Position numbers and translations under genes: made by a program. Under the pieces are notes generated by a model that worked only from the letters and a program-made list of their open reading frames with translations, had not been told where the DNA came from and did no database searches. 14,132 nucleotides of DNA. Source: Bacillota bacterium. Its GTDB lineage: Bacteria > Bacillota > Clostridia > Christensenellales > SZUA-584. The stretch lies in assembly GCA_023436525.1 (NCBI GenBank), contig JAEZIW010000056.1, forward strand, positions 1 through 14,132. Direction: 5' to 3'. The stretch's first letter is position 1. The number at the start of each line of letters is the position of its first letter. Shown in pieces: positions 12,214 through 14,132 of the stretch.

Positions 12214-13021
12214 AACTTTTCAGCCTATCCTGTACGCCCTTATATCTTATATAAACACTTGGATCAGCAAATTTCCCATCATACAAAACAGCATTCACGG
12301 GGCAAAAATTGTAGCACCGCATGCAAACGGTACATGTTGGTAAGAACGTAAATCCATCGTCCGAATAAACGATGCTCTTTGTCGGGCAATCGTTTACACA
12401 ACGCATACAAGCACTGCATTTGGCGGTATCCACACTCAGATACTCGGCATGATTCTTTTTCCCCTTAGCCGTTGCTTTTCTGATAACGATGCCGGGGACA
12501 AGATACGGCCCGATATTTGTGATGTATTTATGTTTGGAAATCAGTTTCTCTATCAGTTTGTCGATGCTTATATGACCCTTTTCCAGCCTCGCTTTCAAAG
12601 CCTCGTTCGATATCGGCTTGGTCTTCAACTTGGGGGTAGACATATTGTTGCATACCTTAAGGCTTATATATGCACACATCTCTAAATGATAATTCTTCAA
12701 TGCTTTCTTGACGACAAACGGGCCCATCGCATCCATATATCCGACTGTGGTCATGATAAAGTATTTCTTATGATCAATAGCCAGAGGTCCCATACTCTCC
12801 TCAAAGAATTCACGCATGATACGCGGCATATCGGCACCATATACCGGGAAAGCGAATCCGATATAATCGGCTTCATCAATGATCGATTGAAGATTCTCTA
12901 TCTTGTTTTCCACGGCGTAAACCGTGCAGTCATGATTCCTTTGTTTTATTTTGTTGCTGAATTCGTTAACGGCCCACTGCGTATTTCCTGTCCCGCTGAA
13001 ATAGAAGACTGTGAATGTCAT
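12212..13021 (-). CDS. EFR1-family flavodoxin/ferredoxin protein
   Basis: A 269-residue cytoplasmic redox protein. The N-terminal flavodoxin-like domain has the FMN phosphate loop FSGTGNT (about 8-14) and the FAFPVYGADMP strand-loop (about 57-67). The C-terminal part has two [4Fe-4S] sites, CSACMRCVNDCP and CTVCMRCYNFCP, as in 2[4Fe-4S] ferredoxins. This order defines the EFR1 family, common in Clostridia, which probably passes electrons between ferredoxin and flavin carriers; partners are unknown. I chose the ATG at 13021 because GGAGGGG lies just upstream; the in-frame ATG at 13033 has no ribosome site. The gene lies 58 bp downstream of a permease gene on the same strand. A small CGGC-TTTT-GCCG hairpin in the gap (about 13040-13060) has no full T-run, so cotranscription is possible. 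Confidence 0.92.
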   Translation of the reverse strand: MTFTVFYFSGTGNTQWAVNEFSNKIKQRNHDCTVYAVENKIENLQSIIDEADYIGFAFPVYGADMPRIMREFFEESMGPLAIDHKKYFIMTTVGYMDAMGPFVVKKALKNYHLEMCAYISLKVCNNMSTPKLKTKPISNEALKARLEKGHISIDKLIEKLISKHKYITNIGPYLVPGIVIRKATAKGKKNHAEYLSVDTAKCSACMRCVNDCPTKSIVYSDDGFTFLPTCTVCMRCYNFCPVNAVLYDGKFADPSVYIRYKGVQDRLKS

Positions 13022-13079
13022 AAACCCCTCCATATAACGATAAAGATCGGCAAAAGCCGGGGGATTGGCAACATATGAA

Positions 13080-14126
13080 CTAAATGCTTCTGTACTTTCT
13101 CAGCGCGCGGATATTGAGCGCTAGGAACACCGCCGTAAACCCAAGCATCACCAACAAATCAGGATAGATATCCCCCAAGCCCTGATTGCGCAGCATCACA
13201 CTACGCAGCGCATCGGCTCCATATGTGAGCGGGAATATCTTCGCGAGATACTGCAGCACCATCGGCGTCTCACGCAGACTGAACAGCCCGCAGAACATCA
13301 CCTGAGGTATGATCACAATGGGGATAAACTGAAACAGCTGAAACTCATTGCGCGCGAAGGCGGAGAACAGCGTGCCCATTGAGAGCGATGTGGCCGCAAT
13401 CGTCAGATTGATCAGCAGCACGAGCAGGAAATTCGTGTTCGTATGAATACCGAGAACATACGCCAAGAACACCTGAATCACAATGGTTTGCAGCGCGGCA
13501 AACGCGCCGAACCCGAAGAAGTACCCGAGCACCAGCTGACTGCGATGTATCGACGTGGCCATCACGCGCTCCAGCGTGCCGCTGATGCGCTCGCGCAAAA
13601 ACGCAATGCCTGCCAGCAGAAATATCAGGAAGAAGATAATAAAGCCCATCATGCTCGGCGCGAGATAATCGAACTGCTCATAGTCATCGCTGCCGTAATA
13701 CAGCGTGACCTCGGGGGATTCCTCAAACTCTCCGAGCATACCCTTGGCCTGCGGCGGGAGAGACGAAAGGTTCTTCTGCATCGCGTACACGGAAAACGCG
13801 CGCTGCACCAGCGACGAAATGGCCGCGTCCGACCCTTCAACGACATAATCATCACCGCTGATGTACCCGTCGCTTTGGCCCGAGAGCATACGGCTCATCG
13901 CCTCGTCTTCGGATGCCACCAGCGTGACGGCGGCGTAATCGCCGATCGCGTCCGTTCTCGCATCGTCGATGCCCACAATGTCAATATTCACCGTGGAGAT
14001 GCCGGAGGCGAGCAGATAATACATCAGCGTCATAATCAGCACAGGCGCGACGATCATAATCGCGAGCGTGCGCTTGTCGCCGTTAATCTGGCGAATCAGC
14101 CGTCCCGCAACGATCAAGCTTTTCAT
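13080..14126 (-). CDS. ABC-2 type permease, drug-exporter family (YhhJ/YbhR-like)
   Basis: A 348-residue membrane protein. One N-terminal helix (about 20-42) is followed by an extracytoplasmic domain of about 110 residues (VNIDIVGIDDARTDAIGDY and on), then five C-terminal helices (about 158-345). The cytoplasmic loop FLRERISGTLERVMATSIHRSQLVLGY between helices two and three and the late FPLTYGADALRSVMLR motif mark the ABC2_membrane_3 family of multidrug or lipid exporters. The start is 6 bp from the window edge on the minus strand; ATGA there could overlap the stop of an upstream gene. The partner ATPase is expected just beyond the edge. EFR1 follows downstream. It is not closely related to the 256-residue permease at 2726. 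Confidence 0.92.
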   Translation of the reverse strand: MKSLIVAGRLIRQINGDKRTLAIMIVAPVLIMTLMYYLLASGISTVNIDIVGIDDARTDAIGDYAAVTLVASEDEAMSRMLSGQSDGYISGDDYVVEGSDAAISSLVQRAFSVYAMQKNLSSLPPQAKGMLGEFEESPEVTLYYGSDDYEQFDYLAPSMMGFIIFFLIFLLAGIAFLRERISGTLERVMATSIHRSQLVLGYFFGFGAFAALQTIVIQVFLAYVLGIHTNTNFLLVLLINLTIAATSLSMGTLFSAFARNEFQLFQFIPIVIIPQVMFCGLFSLRETPMVLQYLAKIFPLTYGADALRSVMLRNQGLGDIYPDLLVMLGFTAVFLALNIRALRKYRSI

Positions 14127-14132
14127 GATGCG

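Overview
The window reads as a chromosomal segment of a Gram-positive anaerobe of the class Clostridia (Firmicutes). Supporting signs are strong AGGAGG-type ribosome binding sites, many compact hairpin-plus-U-run terminators, sigma-A style promoters (several with an extended TG -10), a lipoprotein with a Pro/Thr-rich linker, an EFR1-type flavodoxin/ferredoxin protein, a YxlEFG-like transporter set, CheX-type phosphatases, and gut-Firmicute-like intergenic palindromes. Base composition is close to balanced by eye. I cannot name a genus.

Layout. Positions 2-968 hold the 3' end of a NarL/LiaS-type sensor kinase and its LuxR-type response regulator. Positions 970-1490 are a tandem array of a 138-140 bp structured repeat, lying between the regulator's stop codon and a terminator at 1495-1516. 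Positions 1614-3496 are a tight three-gene operon (PLDc_N-like small membrane protein, ABC ATPase, ABC-2 permease) matching the order of Bacillus subtilis yxlE-yxlF-yxlG; the adjacent two-component system may control it. Positions 3708-5023 encode a CheY-CheX fusion and an overlapping stand-alone CheX, with no other chemotaxis genes in view. Three monocistronic or two-gene units follow: a GT39/ArnT-like membrane glycosyltransferase (5276-6883), a YeiH-family transporter (6982-7998), and an XRE-cupin regulator with an AMP-forming acyl-CoA synthetase (8222-10467).

Positions 10536-11200 are a second, decayed repeat cluster. It carries the same structured repeat in the opposite orientation, with the same 139 bp period, interleaved with two copies of another palindromic element. 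Beyond it lie an M15-family peptidase lipoprotein (11283-12167, + strand) and, converging on the minus strand, an EFR1 flavodoxin/ferredoxin protein (12212-13021) and an ABC-2 drug-exporter-type permease (13080-14126).

The most unusual content is the structured repeat family. Each unit can form three hairpins. One hairpin keeps its pairing between the two loci through a base-pair replacement (U-A to C-G), and it has a GAAA loop and a G-U wobble on one strand only. This argues for function or past function as RNA, with sense on the + strand at the first locus and the - strand at the second. The genes themselves belong to known families; I saw no defence system, CRISPR array, prophage or transposase.
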